A stretch of DNA of 58,049 nucleotides. Origin: Armatimonadota bacterium (GTDB taxonomy: Bacteria; Sysuimicrobiota; Sysuimicrobiia; Sysuimicrobiales; Humicultoraceae). Every line of letters begins with the position of its first letter. The first letter of the stretch is position 1. This document shows positions 10,500-18,339 of this stretch, in pieces. Location of the stretch: contig JAVKIA010000014.1 of NCBI GenBank assembly GCA_031459715.1, positions 1 through 58,049 on the forward strand. Direction: 5' to 3'. The notes under the pieces are model-generated. The model was not told the origin of the DNA, made no database searches, and was given only the letters and a program-made list of their open reading frames with translations. A program made the position numbers and the translations under genes.

Positions 10500-10852
10500 G
10501 TGCCCGATCCCCCCAGCACACGCTCCACCACCAGGCGGACGGCGGCGTCCATCCGCTCCATGGCATGGCGGCGCAGCGTCTCCGCCTCGCTACGGGCGCG
10601 ACCGACCATCTCCTCGCTGATCCGGCGGGCCTCCTCCTCGGCCCGCGCCTCGTACTCGCGGACCAGGGCGGCGGCCTCCTCCCGCGCCCGCTGCAGCACC
10701 GCCTCGGCCTCCCGCCGCGCCTCCTCAACCAGCCGGGTGGCCTCCTCCCTGGCGCGGGCCACCATCGCCTCCAGCTCGCGCTCCTTCTGCGCGATCAGGC
10801 GCAGGACATCCTCTCCGTCCCGCTCTCCTCGCCCTCGCTCAGCCATCGACAC
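10496..10852 (-). CDS. atpH: V/A-type ATP synthase subunit H/G (peripheral-stalk coiled coil)
   Basis: 118-residue soluble protein, almost entirely a right-handed-type coiled coil of Glu, Arg and Ala (KERELEAMVARAREEATRL), as expected for the partner of subunit E in the peripheral stalk. It is the first gene of the ATP synthase operon, matching the G-first order in Thermus. It ends LVVERVLGGSG. The sequence is low in information, so the assignment relies on composition, length and position. It overlaps atpI by 4 bp and has a ~115-nt leader upstream. Confidence 0.85.
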   Translation of the reverse strand: MSMAERGRGERDGEDVLRLIAQKERELEAMVARAREEATRLVEEARREAEAVLQRAREEAAALVREYEARAEEEARRISEEMVGRARSEAETLRRHAMERMDAAVRLVVERVLGGSGT

Positions 10853-10974
10853 TCAAACTCCGCCTACCTCATGCCTCCCCGGGGGAAGCCTGCACTCCAT
10901 CACCTGGAAGAAAGGGGGCTCTGACATCCAAAACGCCCTGGGAGACCTGCTCTCCCCGGGCGAAATCCCGCCCC

Positions 10975-11004
10975 ATGATAACAAACCGCCGCCCCCGCCG
11001 CAAA
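10975..11004 (-). promoter_or_regulatory. Candidate promoter of the V/A-ATPase operon with structured leader
   Basis: Minus-strand TATCAT (10975-10980) lies 18 bp downstream of TTTGCG (10999-11004), a weak -35. It is the only A+T-rich spot in the 236-bp gap between nuoN and atpH. The predicted ~115-nt leader contains two short hairpins (GGGCG/CGCCC and GGGAGA/TCTCCC arms). I recognise no known riboswitch. The rest of the gap shows no gene and no clear terminator for the nuo operon. Confidence 0.4.
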
Positions 11005-11088
11005 GGCGAACGGCAAGCACGACGAAACTCCCGGCGCGGGGGGCGACCGCAGCGCAGACGGCACCCGGTCCTGCAGCGGGTTTCTCGC

Positions 11089-12561
11089 TTACGGCAGCAG
11101 GAGGCTGGCGGTGCGGGCGAAGACGACCAGCGGCTGCGGGTAGAGGCCGAGCAGCAGGGTGGCCGCGCCGGTGATCCAGAGGGCGGCGCGCAGGGCGCTC
11201 GGGCCGCGGATCGGCGTGGGGTCGACCGGGGGGAGCAGGTACATGGCGCGGATCACCCCCACGTAGTAGTAGAGGGAGATCACGCTGTTGACCACGCCCG
11301 CGGCCACCAGCCACAGCAGCGCGGGGCTACGCTCGATGGCGGCGGCAAAGATGTAGAACTTGGCGAAGAACCCCGCCGTGGGCGGGATCCCGGTGAGGGA
11401 GAGCATGAACAGGGCCATGAGAAAGGCCAGCCCTGGCGCCCGCTGCGAGAGCCCGGCGTAGTCCGGAATCTCGTCCGACCCCAGGTGAGCTCCGATGAGG
11501 GCGGCCACGAAGAAGGCGCCCAGGGTGAAGAACATATAGGCAAACAGGTAGACCAGCAGGCCGGTGTTGCCAAAGGGCCCGCCAAAGGCGGCCACGCCGA
11601 TGAGGATGAACCCGGCGTGGGAGATGCTGGAGTAGGCCAGCATCCGCTTGATGTTGCGCTGCGGCAGCGCCAGCAGGTTCCCCAGGAACATAGAGACCGC
11701 CGAGAGCACGGCCACCAGCGTTACCACGTCCAGCCCCGAGGGGGCAATGGCCACCGCCACCACCCGCAGGAGGACGGCGAACCCCGCTCCCTTGGAGCCC
11801 ACCGAGAGGAAGGCGGCCACCGGCGTGGGCGCTCCCTCGTAGACGTCCGGCGTCCACTGGTGGAAGGGGACCATGGAGATCTTGAAGCCGAACCCTGCCA
11901 GCATCAGGGCCAGGGACACCATGAGGGCCGGGCGGGGGACCCGGGGCACCTTCTGGGCGATGACGTAGAGGCTGGTGGAGCCGGTCAGCCCGTAGAGGAG
12001 GGAGAACCCGTAGAACATCACCGCAGAGGCTGCGGCGCCAAAGAGGAAGTACTTCATCCCTGCCTCGTTGCTCCTGGGGTTGCCTTTGAGGTAGCCCGCC
12101 AGCACATAAGAGGTCAGGCTGACCAGCTCAATGGACAGCGCCAGCAGGATGAGGTCGGCGCTGGCGGCCATGAGCACCAGGCCCAGGCCGGTGAAGACCA
12201 AAAGCGCGTAGAACTCCCCCTCGAAGCGGGAGAAATCCTCCGGTCGCCGGGCCGCCTCGCGGAAGTAGTCCATGGCGGCGAGGATCACCAGCGCCGTGGC
12301 CAGCAGCGCCAGGACCTTGAAGAAGAGGGCAAAGCCGTCTACGGCGTAGGTGTCAAAGAAGATCCTCCGGGCACCACCCGGGAGAGAGGCCGCCACCCCC
12401 GCAGTGGGCAGCAGCGCCAGCAGGAGCCCCCCCACGCCCACCCAGCCCACGGCGCGCTTGGCCCCCTGCCCCACCAGCAGGTCCACGCCCAACAGGAGGA
12501 GCCCCAGGGCGGCCAGCCACAGCTCCGGGACCAGGCTCCAGAGGTCGCCCAGGGGAGGCAT
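11089..12561 (-). CDS. nuoN: NADH-quinone oxidoreductase subunit N
   Basis: 490-residue antiporter-like subunit of the complex I membrane arm, with about 14 transmembrane helices. Diagnostic stretches are the TM5 Glu region (LLALSIELVSLTSYVLAGY), the discontinuous helix segment with MKYFLFGAAASAVMFYGFSL, KISMVPFHQWTPDVYEGAPT and the lysine-bearing RNIKRMLAYSSISHAGF. The start is ATG 12561, which shares its A with the NuoM stop codon (TGATG). A much longer open frame extends upstream but only as an out-of-frame shadow of nuoM. This is the last gene of the operon. Confidence 0.96.
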   Translation of the reverse strand: MPPLGDLWSLVPELWLAALGLLLLGVDLLVGQGAKRAVGWVGVGGLLLALLPTAGVAASLPGGARRIFFDTYAVDGFALFFKVLALLATALVILAAMDYFREAARRPEDFSRFEGEFYALLVFTGLGLVLMAASADLILLALSIELVSLTSYVLAGYLKGNPRSNEAGMKYFLFGAAASAVMFYGFSLLYGLTGSTSLYVIAQKVPRVPRPALMVSLALMLAGFGFKISMVPFHQWTPDVYEGAPTPVAAFLSVGSKGAGFAVLLRVVAVAIAPSGLDVVTLVAVLSAVSMFLGNLLALPQRNIKRMLAYSSISHAGFILIGVAAFGGPFGNTGLLVYLFAYMFFTLGAFFVAALIGAHLGSDEIPDYAGLSQRAPGLAFLMALFMLSLTGIPPTAGFFAKFYIFAAAIERSPALLWLVAAGVVNSVISLYYYVGVIRAMYLLPPVDPTPIRGPSALRAALWITGAATLLLGLYPQPLVVFARTASLLLP

Positions 12562-14048
12562 CAGCGCAGCGCGGCCACCACCGCGGTCATGGCCGTGTCG
12601 ATGATCTCCAGCAGCGGCCGCGGGTATAGGCCGAAGATAACCATGGCCGCCACCAGCGGCACCAGAGCCACCAGCTCCCGGGTGTCCACGTCCAGCAACC
12701 CCTTCCAGCGCGGGTTCGGAGGACCGAGGAAGATGCGCTGGATGGTCCAGAGGAACATGGCCGCGGTGATGATAATCCCCACTAGCCCCGTGGCCGCCAG
12801 CGCGGGGAAGACGCCGAAGGCGCCCAGGAAGATGAGGAACTCGGCGACAAAGCCCATCAGCCCGGGCAGCCCCAGGGAGGCCAGCATGGCTATGGTGGTG
12901 ATGCCGGTGTAGACGGGCAGGATGGCCCCCAGCCCGCCGAACTCGTTCACCCCGCGGGTGTGGGCGCGGTAGTCGTAGATCACGCCCACAATCATGAACA
13001 GCGACCCGGTGATCACCCCGTGGGCCACCATCTCGAAGACCGCCCCGTTTAAGGCCGTGGTGGCCGGCTGCGCCTTGGCCGGCTGGCCGTAGGCGGCGGC
13101 CGCCGCCGCCACCCCCAGCATGACGTAGCCCATGTGGTTGACGCTGGAATAGGCCACCAGCTTCTTCAGGTCCATCTGGGCCATGGATACCAGTGCCCCG
13201 TAGATGATCCCCAGCAGGGCCAGGACGGCGATGAGGTAGGCGTACTGCTGGAAGACCTGGGGGAAGAGGGGGAGGCTGAAGCGGACGAACCCGTAGGTCC
13301 CCAGCTTCAGCAGGATGCCCGCCAGGATCACCGAGCCGGCGGTGGGCGCCTCCACGTGGGCGTCGGGCAGCCAGGTGTGGAACGGCCACATGGGCACCTT
13401 GATAGCAAAGGAGAGGAAGAAGCCCCAGAAGGCGATGGTGGCCAGGCGCAGGTCTTTGGCCAGGGGCTGCTGCTGGATCAGGCTGAGCACGTCGAAGGTG
13501 CGCGGCTGAGCGTTGAAGTAAAGTAATAGGATTCCCACCAGCATGGCCAGCGAGCCCACCAGCGTGAAGAGGAAGAACTTGATGGCCGCGTACTCCCTGC
13601 GCGGGCCGCCCCAGATCCCGATGAGGAAGTACATGGGGACCAGGGTCACTTCCCAGAAGATGTAGAAGAGGAAGAAGTCCAGGGCCACGAAGACACCCAG
13701 CATCGCCGTCTGCAGCAACAGAAGCAGAAACATGTACTCCTTGAGCCGCAGCTCCACCCGCCAGGAGTAGACGATGGAGACGGCGGAAAGCACCTGGGTC
13801 AGCAGCACCAGCGGCAGGCTCAGCCCGTCCAGACCCACGGCGTAGCTGATGCCCACCGAAGGGATCCAGGGAGCCGATTCTACCATCTGCATCCCCCCGC
13901 GCAGGTTGAAGCGGCCCAGCAGGACGATGGCCACGTACAGGGAGAGCAGCGACGCCCCCAGGGCGATCCCCCGGATGGCCCGGGGGTTGCGGAAGAAGAG
14001 CAGCAGAATCCCCCCGGCCAGGGGGAGGAAGACCATCAGGCTAAGCAT
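12561..14048 (-). CDS. nuoM: NADH-quinone oxidoreductase subunit M
   Basis: 495-residue antiporter-like proton-pumping subunit of complex I. It contains the conserved TM5 FYIFWEVTLVPMYFLIGIWG (Glu in the channel), KVPMWPFHTWLPDAHVEAPT, and the LKKLVAYSSVNHMGYVMLG segment with its key lysine and histidine. About 14 transmembrane helices are apparent. Start ATG 14048 lies 9 bp after the nuoL stop; the gene ends in a one-base overlap with nuoN, so translation is coupled. Length is normal. Confidence 0.97.
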   Translation of the reverse strand: MLSLMVFLPLAGGILLLFFRNPRAIRGIALGASLLSLYVAIVLLGRFNLRGGMQMVESAPWIPSVGISYAVGLDGLSLPLVLLTQVLSAVSIVYSWRVELRLKEYMFLLLLLQTAMLGVFVALDFFLFYIFWEVTLVPMYFLIGIWGGPRREYAAIKFFLFTLVGSLAMLVGILLLYFNAQPRTFDVLSLIQQQPLAKDLRLATIAFWGFFLSFAIKVPMWPFHTWLPDAHVEAPTAGSVILAGILLKLGTYGFVRFSLPLFPQVFQQYAYLIAVLALLGIIYGALVSMAQMDLKKLVAYSSVNHMGYVMLGVAAAAAAYGQPAKAQPATTALNGAVFEMVAHGVITGSLFMIVGVIYDYRAHTRGVNEFGGLGAILPVYTGITTIAMLASLGLPGLMGFVAEFLIFLGAFGVFPALAATGLVGIIITAAMFLWTIQRIFLGPPNPRWKGLLDVDTRELVALVPLVAAMVIFGLYPRPLLEIIDTAMTAVVAALR

Positions 14049-14057
14049 GGGTCCGCC

Positions 14058-16010
14058 TCATCGCACCAGCCCTCCCAGGATGAGAAGGATGACACCGATG
14101 GCGATAACCAGCAGGTAGTTCTCGGCGCGCCCCGTCTGCACGGCCCGCAGGGCGCCGCCCAGCGCCTTGGCCACCCAACCGATGAGGTTGACCACCCCGT
14201 CCACCACATAGAGGTCGAAGACGCGGTACAGCCGGGTGAGGGCCACCAGGGCCACGCCGATGAGGTTCACCAATCCGTCCACCACGTAGACGTCGAATAT
14301 CCTTAGCACGCGGGAGGTCCACACCGTGCCGCGCACGACGGTCCACTGGTACACCTCGTCGAAGTAGTACTTCCGCTCCGCCCAGGTGCTGAAGGGTTGA
14401 AACGCCCGCCGCACCGCCGCCGGCGAGGTCCAGCGCCAGCGGTAGAGGGCGGCGGCGGCGCCGATCCCGGCCAGGGCCACGGCGGTGGAGACCAGGGCGA
14501 TCCGCAGGTCGAAGGTCCCCGCCGTCTGTTCCCCGGCGCGGAGGAAGCGGCCGAAGGGGTTCCCCAGGAAGGGCGCGCCCAGGAAGCCGAGCAGCGCGGC
14601 GCCGCAGGCCAGGAACCACAGCGGAGCGGTCATCACCCGCGGGCTCTCGTGGGGATGGACAGTTCCGTGGTGGCCTCCGGCCCCGTGGGCCGCCCAGCGC
14701 GGTTCGCCCAGGAAGGTGTAGAAGAGCATGCGCATCACGTAGAACGCGGTGACAAACGAGGTGACCGTTCCCAGGTAGAACAGCGGTGGGCTGTGGTGCC
14801 AGGCCTCCGTGAGGATCTCGTCCTTGGACCAGAACCCGGCGAAGGGGAAGATCCCGGCCAGAGCCAGGCCGCCCACAAGCATGGTCCAGTAGGTGGACGG
14901 CATCACCCGGGCCAGGCCGCCCATCTGCTTCATGTCATTGGTCCCCATGGCGTGGATGACGCTGCCCGCTGCCAGGAAGAGGAGGGCCTTGAAGAAGGCG
15001 TGGGTCATCAGGTGGAAGATCCCGGCGGCGTAGCCCAGCACCCCCAGGCCCAGCATCATGTAGCCCAGCTGGCTGATGGTGGAATAGGCCATCACCCGCT
15101 TGATGTCGTCCTGCACCACGGCGATGGTGGCGGCCATGAAGGCGCTGATCCCGCCCACCCAGGCCACCACGGTCAGCGCGGTGTGCTCCGGGGTCTGGGC
15201 GAAGAGGAGGAAGAGGCGCGCCACCATGTAGACCCCGGCGGCCACCATGGTGGCGGCGTGGATCAGGGCGGAGACAGGGGTGGGCCCCTCCATGGCGTCC
15301 GGCAGCCAGACGTGCAGCGGCACCTGTGCCGACTTGCCCACAGCCCCGCCGAAAAGCAGCAGGGCGGCCGCCAGCAGGATGCCCCGGCTCAGGCGGCCGT
15401 CCTGCACGGCGGCAAAGGTCTGGTCGAAGCGCAACGTCCCCAGGGTGAAGAAGAGCAGGAGGATCCCGGCGAAGAAGAAGACGTCGCCGACGCGGGTGGT
15501 GATGAAGGCCTTCATGGAGGCGCGGGCGGCAGTGGGACGCTCGAACCAGAAGCCGATCAGCAGGTAGGAGCACAGCCCCACCAGCTCCCAGCCCACGTAC
15601 AGGAACAGGAAGTTGTCGGCCAGGACCAGCAGCAGCATGGAGGCGGCGAAGAGGGAGAGGTAGGCGAAGAAGCGGGGGTAGCGCGGGTCGCCGTGCATGT
15701 AGCCCACGGAGTAGATGAAGATGGCCGACCCCACCACGGTGACCACCAACAGCATCACCGCCCCCAGCGCGTCCACCTGAATCCCCAGGGCCAGATGCCG
15801 CCCTCCCAGCACCAGCCAGTCCAGGGTGGACCTGGGGAGGGCCCCGCCCAGGACGCGGGAGAAGACGGCCAGCGCCACAACTGCCGAGGTCAGCATGGCG
15901 CCGATGGCCACATAGGCGCCCTGCCCCGGCAGCCGCCGGCCGAAGAAGACAATCACCCAGAAGGCCAGGAAGGGCAGCAGGGGGATCAGCCAGGCGAGGA
16001 AGGTCACCAT
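14058..16010 (-). CDS. nuoL: NADH-quinone oxidoreductase subunit L
   Basis: 650-residue distal antiporter-like subunit of complex I, with about 16 transmembrane helices and the long lateral amphipathic helix near the C-terminus (residues ~520-630, which contains two copies of a phrase like VDGLVNLIGVA, VDGVVNLIGWV). Signature segments are DNFLFLYVGWELVGLCSYLLIGFW, KSAQVPLHVWLPDAMEGPTP and DIKRVMAYSTISQLGYMMLG. Start ATG 16010 overlaps the 3' end of nuoK by 7 bp. The length is within the family range, a little longer than E. coli NuoL. Confidence 0.97.
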   Translation of the reverse strand: MVTFLAWLIPLLPFLAFWVIVFFGRRLPGQGAYVAIGAMLTSAVVALAVFSRVLGGALPRSTLDWLVLGGRHLALGIQVDALGAVMLLVVTVVGSAIFIYSVGYMHGDPRYPRFFAYLSLFAASMLLLVLADNFLFLYVGWELVGLCSYLLIGFWFERPTAARASMKAFITTRVGDVFFFAGILLLFFTLGTLRFDQTFAAVQDGRLSRGILLAAALLLFGGAVGKSAQVPLHVWLPDAMEGPTPVSALIHAATMVAAGVYMVARLFLLFAQTPEHTALTVVAWVGGISAFMAATIAVVQDDIKRVMAYSTISQLGYMMLGLGVLGYAAGIFHLMTHAFFKALLFLAAGSVIHAMGTNDMKQMGGLARVMPSTYWTMLVGGLALAGIFPFAGFWSKDEILTEAWHHSPPLFYLGTVTSFVTAFYVMRMLFYTFLGEPRWAAHGAGGHHGTVHPHESPRVMTAPLWFLACGAALLGFLGAPFLGNPFGRFLRAGEQTAGTFDLRIALVSTAVALAGIGAAAALYRWRWTSPAAVRRAFQPFSTWAERKYYFDEVYQWTVVRGTVWTSRVLRIFDVYVVDGLVNLIGVALVALTRLYRVFDLYVVDGVVNLIGWVAKALGGALRAVQTGRAENYLLVIAIGVILLILGGLVR

Positions 16011-16315
16011 TTCAGCAGGTTGATCTCGTCCACGTGCACCGTCTCCAGGTTGCGGTAGACGGCCATGACCAGGGCCAGGCCCACCGCCGCCTCGGTGGCG
16101 GCCAGGGTGATGATCACCAGGGCGAAGACGTGCCCGGCCAGCGCCCCCGGGGCCACGTAGCGGTTGAAGGCCACCAGGTTGAGGTTGGCTGCGTTAAGCA
16201 TCAGCTCGATCCCCATGAGGATGGCCACCGCGTTGCGGCGGGTGAGGATGCCGTAGAGCCCCAGCCCGAACAGCAGGGCACTGACGGCCAGGTAGTGGTT
16301 CAGCCCCACCGTCAT
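16004..16315 (-). CDS. nuoK: NADH-quinone oxidoreductase subunit K
   Basis: 103-residue complex I membrane subunit with three transmembrane helices. The conserved GLYGILTRRNAVAILMGIELMLNAANLN segment carries the two buried Glu residues (GIELMLN and, further on, TEAAVGLALV) needed for proton translocation. Length and pattern match MrpC/NuoK. It overlaps nuoL by 7 bp and is 12 bp from nuoJ. Confidence 0.96.
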   Translation of the reverse strand: MTVGLNHYLAVSALLFGLGLYGILTRRNAVAILMGIELMLNAANLNLVAFNRYVAPGALAGHVFALVIITLAATEAAVGLALVMAVYRNLETVHVDEINLLKW

Positions 16316-16327
16316 CGCCCTGGCCCC

Positions 16328-16837
16328 CTACTGCTCCCGGCGGGCGATGACCAGCGCGCCCACCAGCGAAACCAGCAGCACCACGCTGCTGATCTCGAAG
16401 GCCAGGACGAAGGTGGTGAGGAAGGCGCTGCCCACGGCCGACACGTTGGAGCGGGGCAGGGTGCCGGCTGCCAGAGGCCAGGCGGTGCGCAGCAGCAGCG
16501 CCAGAAGCGCTGCGGTCAGCGCGGCGGCGGCCAGCGCCCCCACCACCCGCTGCTCGTTGGCCTGGCGCACGGCCGTCCCCGTGCCCCCCTGCGTCAGCAT
16601 GATCACAAAGAGAATGAGCACGGCGATGGCCCCGGCGTAGATGAGGATCTGGATTCCGGCCACAAACTCAGCCTGCAGCAGTACGAACAGTCCGGTCACC
16701 CCCAGGAGGCTGGGGATCAGCGACATGGCAGCGCGCACCAGGTTGGGGCTGGTCACCACGACCACCGCCGGCAGCAGCGTGACCAGGGCCAGGATGGTGA
16801 AGGCGGCCAGCTCACCCACGGCTGGCGGCTCCTCCAC
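16328..16837 (-). CDS. nuoJ: NADH-quinone oxidoreductase subunit J
   Basis: 169-residue complex I membrane subunit with five predicted helices. The third helix motif FVAGIQILIYAGAIAVLILFVIML includes the conserved Tyr and the pi-bulge region of NuoJ. The C-terminal helix ends with SLVGALVIARREQ. Start is a GTG at 16837, 6 bp after the nuoH stop. No nuoI lies between nuoH and nuoJ, where it is commonly found. Confidence 0.95.
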   Translation of the reverse strand: MEEPPAVGELAAFTILALVTLLPAVVVVTSPNLVRAAMSLIPSLLGVTGLFVLLQAEFVAGIQILIYAGAIAVLILFVIMLTQGGTGTAVRQANEQRVVGALAAAALTAALLALLLRTAWPLAAGTLPRSNVSAVGSAFLTTFVLAFEISSVVLLVSLVGALVIARREQ

Positions 16838-16843
16838 CCGCCC

Positions 16844-17860
16844 CTAGACCAGCAGCCATCCCGTCACCAGCACCAGCACGAACCCCAGGGGGACGAGCCC
16901 CTTCCAGGAGAGGTGGAGCAGCTGGTCCAGCCGCAGACGCGGGTAGGTCCAGCGCACCCACATGAGGACGAAAACCAGGGCGAACAGCTTGATGAAAAAC
17001 CACACCACTCCCGGCAGCAGCGGACCGTGCCAGCCGCCCAGGAACAGGACGGTGGTCAGGGCGGCCATGGCGAAGGCCTCGGCGTACTCCCCCAGCTGGA
17101 AGAGGGCGAAGCGCATCCCTGTGTACTCCGAGAAGTAGCCGGCGACCAGCTCCGACTCTGCCTCCGGGAGGTCGAAGGGCACCCGGTTCACCTCAGCCGT
17201 GGCCGCGGTGAAGAACAGCAGGAAGGCCAGCACCCCGGGAATGAGCAGCCAGCGGTTGCCCGGCAGGCCGAAGATGAACCAGTTGCCGATCCCCAGCCAC
17301 CCGCCGCGCTGGGCCTCCACGATGCCCACTGTGGATAGCGTCCCCGCCATCATCACCGGCACCAGCACTGCCAGGGCCAGGGGGATCTCGTAGGAGATCA
17401 TCTGGGAGGCGGAGCGGAAGCCGCCCAGAAGCGCGTACTTGTTGTTGGAGGACCACCCCCCCAGGAGGATGGCGATGACGATGAGCGAGGCCATGGCGAT
17501 GAAAAACAGCAGGCCGATGTTGATGTCCCGCACCACGATGACCCGGCCAAAGAGCGGGCCGAAGGGAATGATGATCCAGGCCAGCAACCCGGCCACCGCC
17601 GCCAGCAGGGGAGCCACGTTGAAGGTGAGGGCGTCGGCGCTGGCGGGGACGATGTTCTCCTTCTGCAGGAGCTTCACCGTGTCGGCCACGGTCTGCAGGA
17701 TGCCCTGCGGGCCCACATGCTTGGGGCCCAAACGCGACTGGATCCAGCCGCTGATCTTGCGCTCCAGGTAGACTCCCAGCATGGCTCCTACCAGGGCCAG
17801 GAAGGTGAAGACGGCGACCGCGGCCAGGATCGCCTTGAGGATCTCCCCAAACCAGCTCAT
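16844..17860 (-). CDS. nuoH: NADH-quinone oxidoreductase subunit H
   Basis: 338-residue heel subunit that joins the membrane arm to the peripheral arm and forms much of the quinone tunnel. Diagnostic segments include ERKISGWIQSRLGPKHVGPQG, the loop with ETNRVPFDLPEAESELV-type sequence (here AEVNRVPFDLPEAESELVAG) and EYTGMRFALFQLGEYAE. About eight transmembrane helices are visible and length is normal. It sits 4 bp after nuoA; in most operons nuoB, C and D intervene here, and NuoH must physically contact those subunits. Confidence 0.97.
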   Translation of the reverse strand: MSWFGEILKAILAAVAVFTFLALVGAMLGVYLERKISGWIQSRLGPKHVGPQGILQTVADTVKLLQKENIVPASADALTFNVAPLLAAVAGLLAWIIIPFGPLFGRVIVVRDINIGLLFFIAMASLIVIAILLGGWSSNNKYALLGGFRSASQMISYEIPLALAVLVPVMMAGTLSTVGIVEAQRGGWLGIGNWFIFGLPGNRWLLIPGVLAFLLFFTAATAEVNRVPFDLPEAESELVAGYFSEYTGMRFALFQLGEYAEAFAMAALTTVLFLGGWHGPLLPGVVWFFIKLFALVFVLMWVRWTYPRLRLDQLLHLSWKGLVPLGFVLVLVTGWLLV

Positions 17861-17864
17861 GCGG

Positions 17865-18236
17865 CTAGACCCATTCCAGGGCGCCCTTGCGCCAGGCGTA
17901 GAGCAACCCCATGCCCAGGATGACGATGAAGAGCGCCGCCTCCGTCAGGACGAACCCACCCAGCCGCTGGGTGATAAAGTGGCGGAAGACCACCGCCCAG
18001 GGGAAGAGGTAGATCACCTCCACCTCGAAGAGGACGAAGACCAGGGCGAAGAGGTAGTAGCGGATGTTGAACTGCGCCCAGGCCTGGCCGAAGGGGACCA
18101 CGCCGGACTCATAGGTGAGGTGCTTCTGCGGATACTCCGCGCGCGGGGCCAGCGCCCAGACCAGGGCCAGAGGCAGCCCCGCCAGGACCACTCCCACCAC
18201 CGCGAACACCGCGACGTACAGCCAGTCCAGCAGCAT
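17865..18236 (-). CDS. nuoA: NADH-quinone oxidoreductase subunit A
   Basis: 123-residue complex I membrane subunit with three helices. It contains the family motif [24 protein letters not shown]-like region ([29 protein letters not shown]). The ORF is open to an ATG at 18281, but that codon lies upstream of the -10 element, so the true start is ATG 18236, preceded by GGAGG at the right distance. It is the first gene of the nuo operon and is 4 bp from nuoH. Confidence 0.95.
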   Translation of the reverse strand: MLLDWLYVAVFAVVGVVLAGLPLALVWALAPRAEYPQKHLTYESGVVPFGQAWAQFNIRYYLFALVFVLFEVEVIYLFPWAVVFRHFITQRLGGFVLTEAALFIVILGMGLLYAWRKGALEWV

Positions 18237-18264
18237 GCCCGCCTCCGGCCCGGTTGCCGCGCCC

Positions 18265-18294
18265 ATCATACGGGCGGGCATTTGGGCGTGTCAA
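18265..18294 (-). promoter_or_regulatory. Sigma-70-type promoter of the nuo operon
   Basis: On the minus strand a perfect -35 TTGACA (18289-18294) and -10 TATGAT (18265-18270) are separated by 18 bp. Transcription would start near 18258, giving a short leader of about 20 nt with GGAGG before nuoA. The arrangement decides the nuoA start and separates nuo from the upstream tnaA gene. Confidence 0.8.
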
Positions 18295-18339
18295 CAAACT
18301 GCACTGGATCCGTAGCTGAACCTGGGCACAAACCCGCCC

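Noticed and set aside
11089-13389. 766-codon frame on the minus strand starting inside nuoM
   Set aside because: Only the part from 12561 downward is NuoN. The upstream part lies in a different frame of nuoM and has Gly/Arg/His-rich nonsense.
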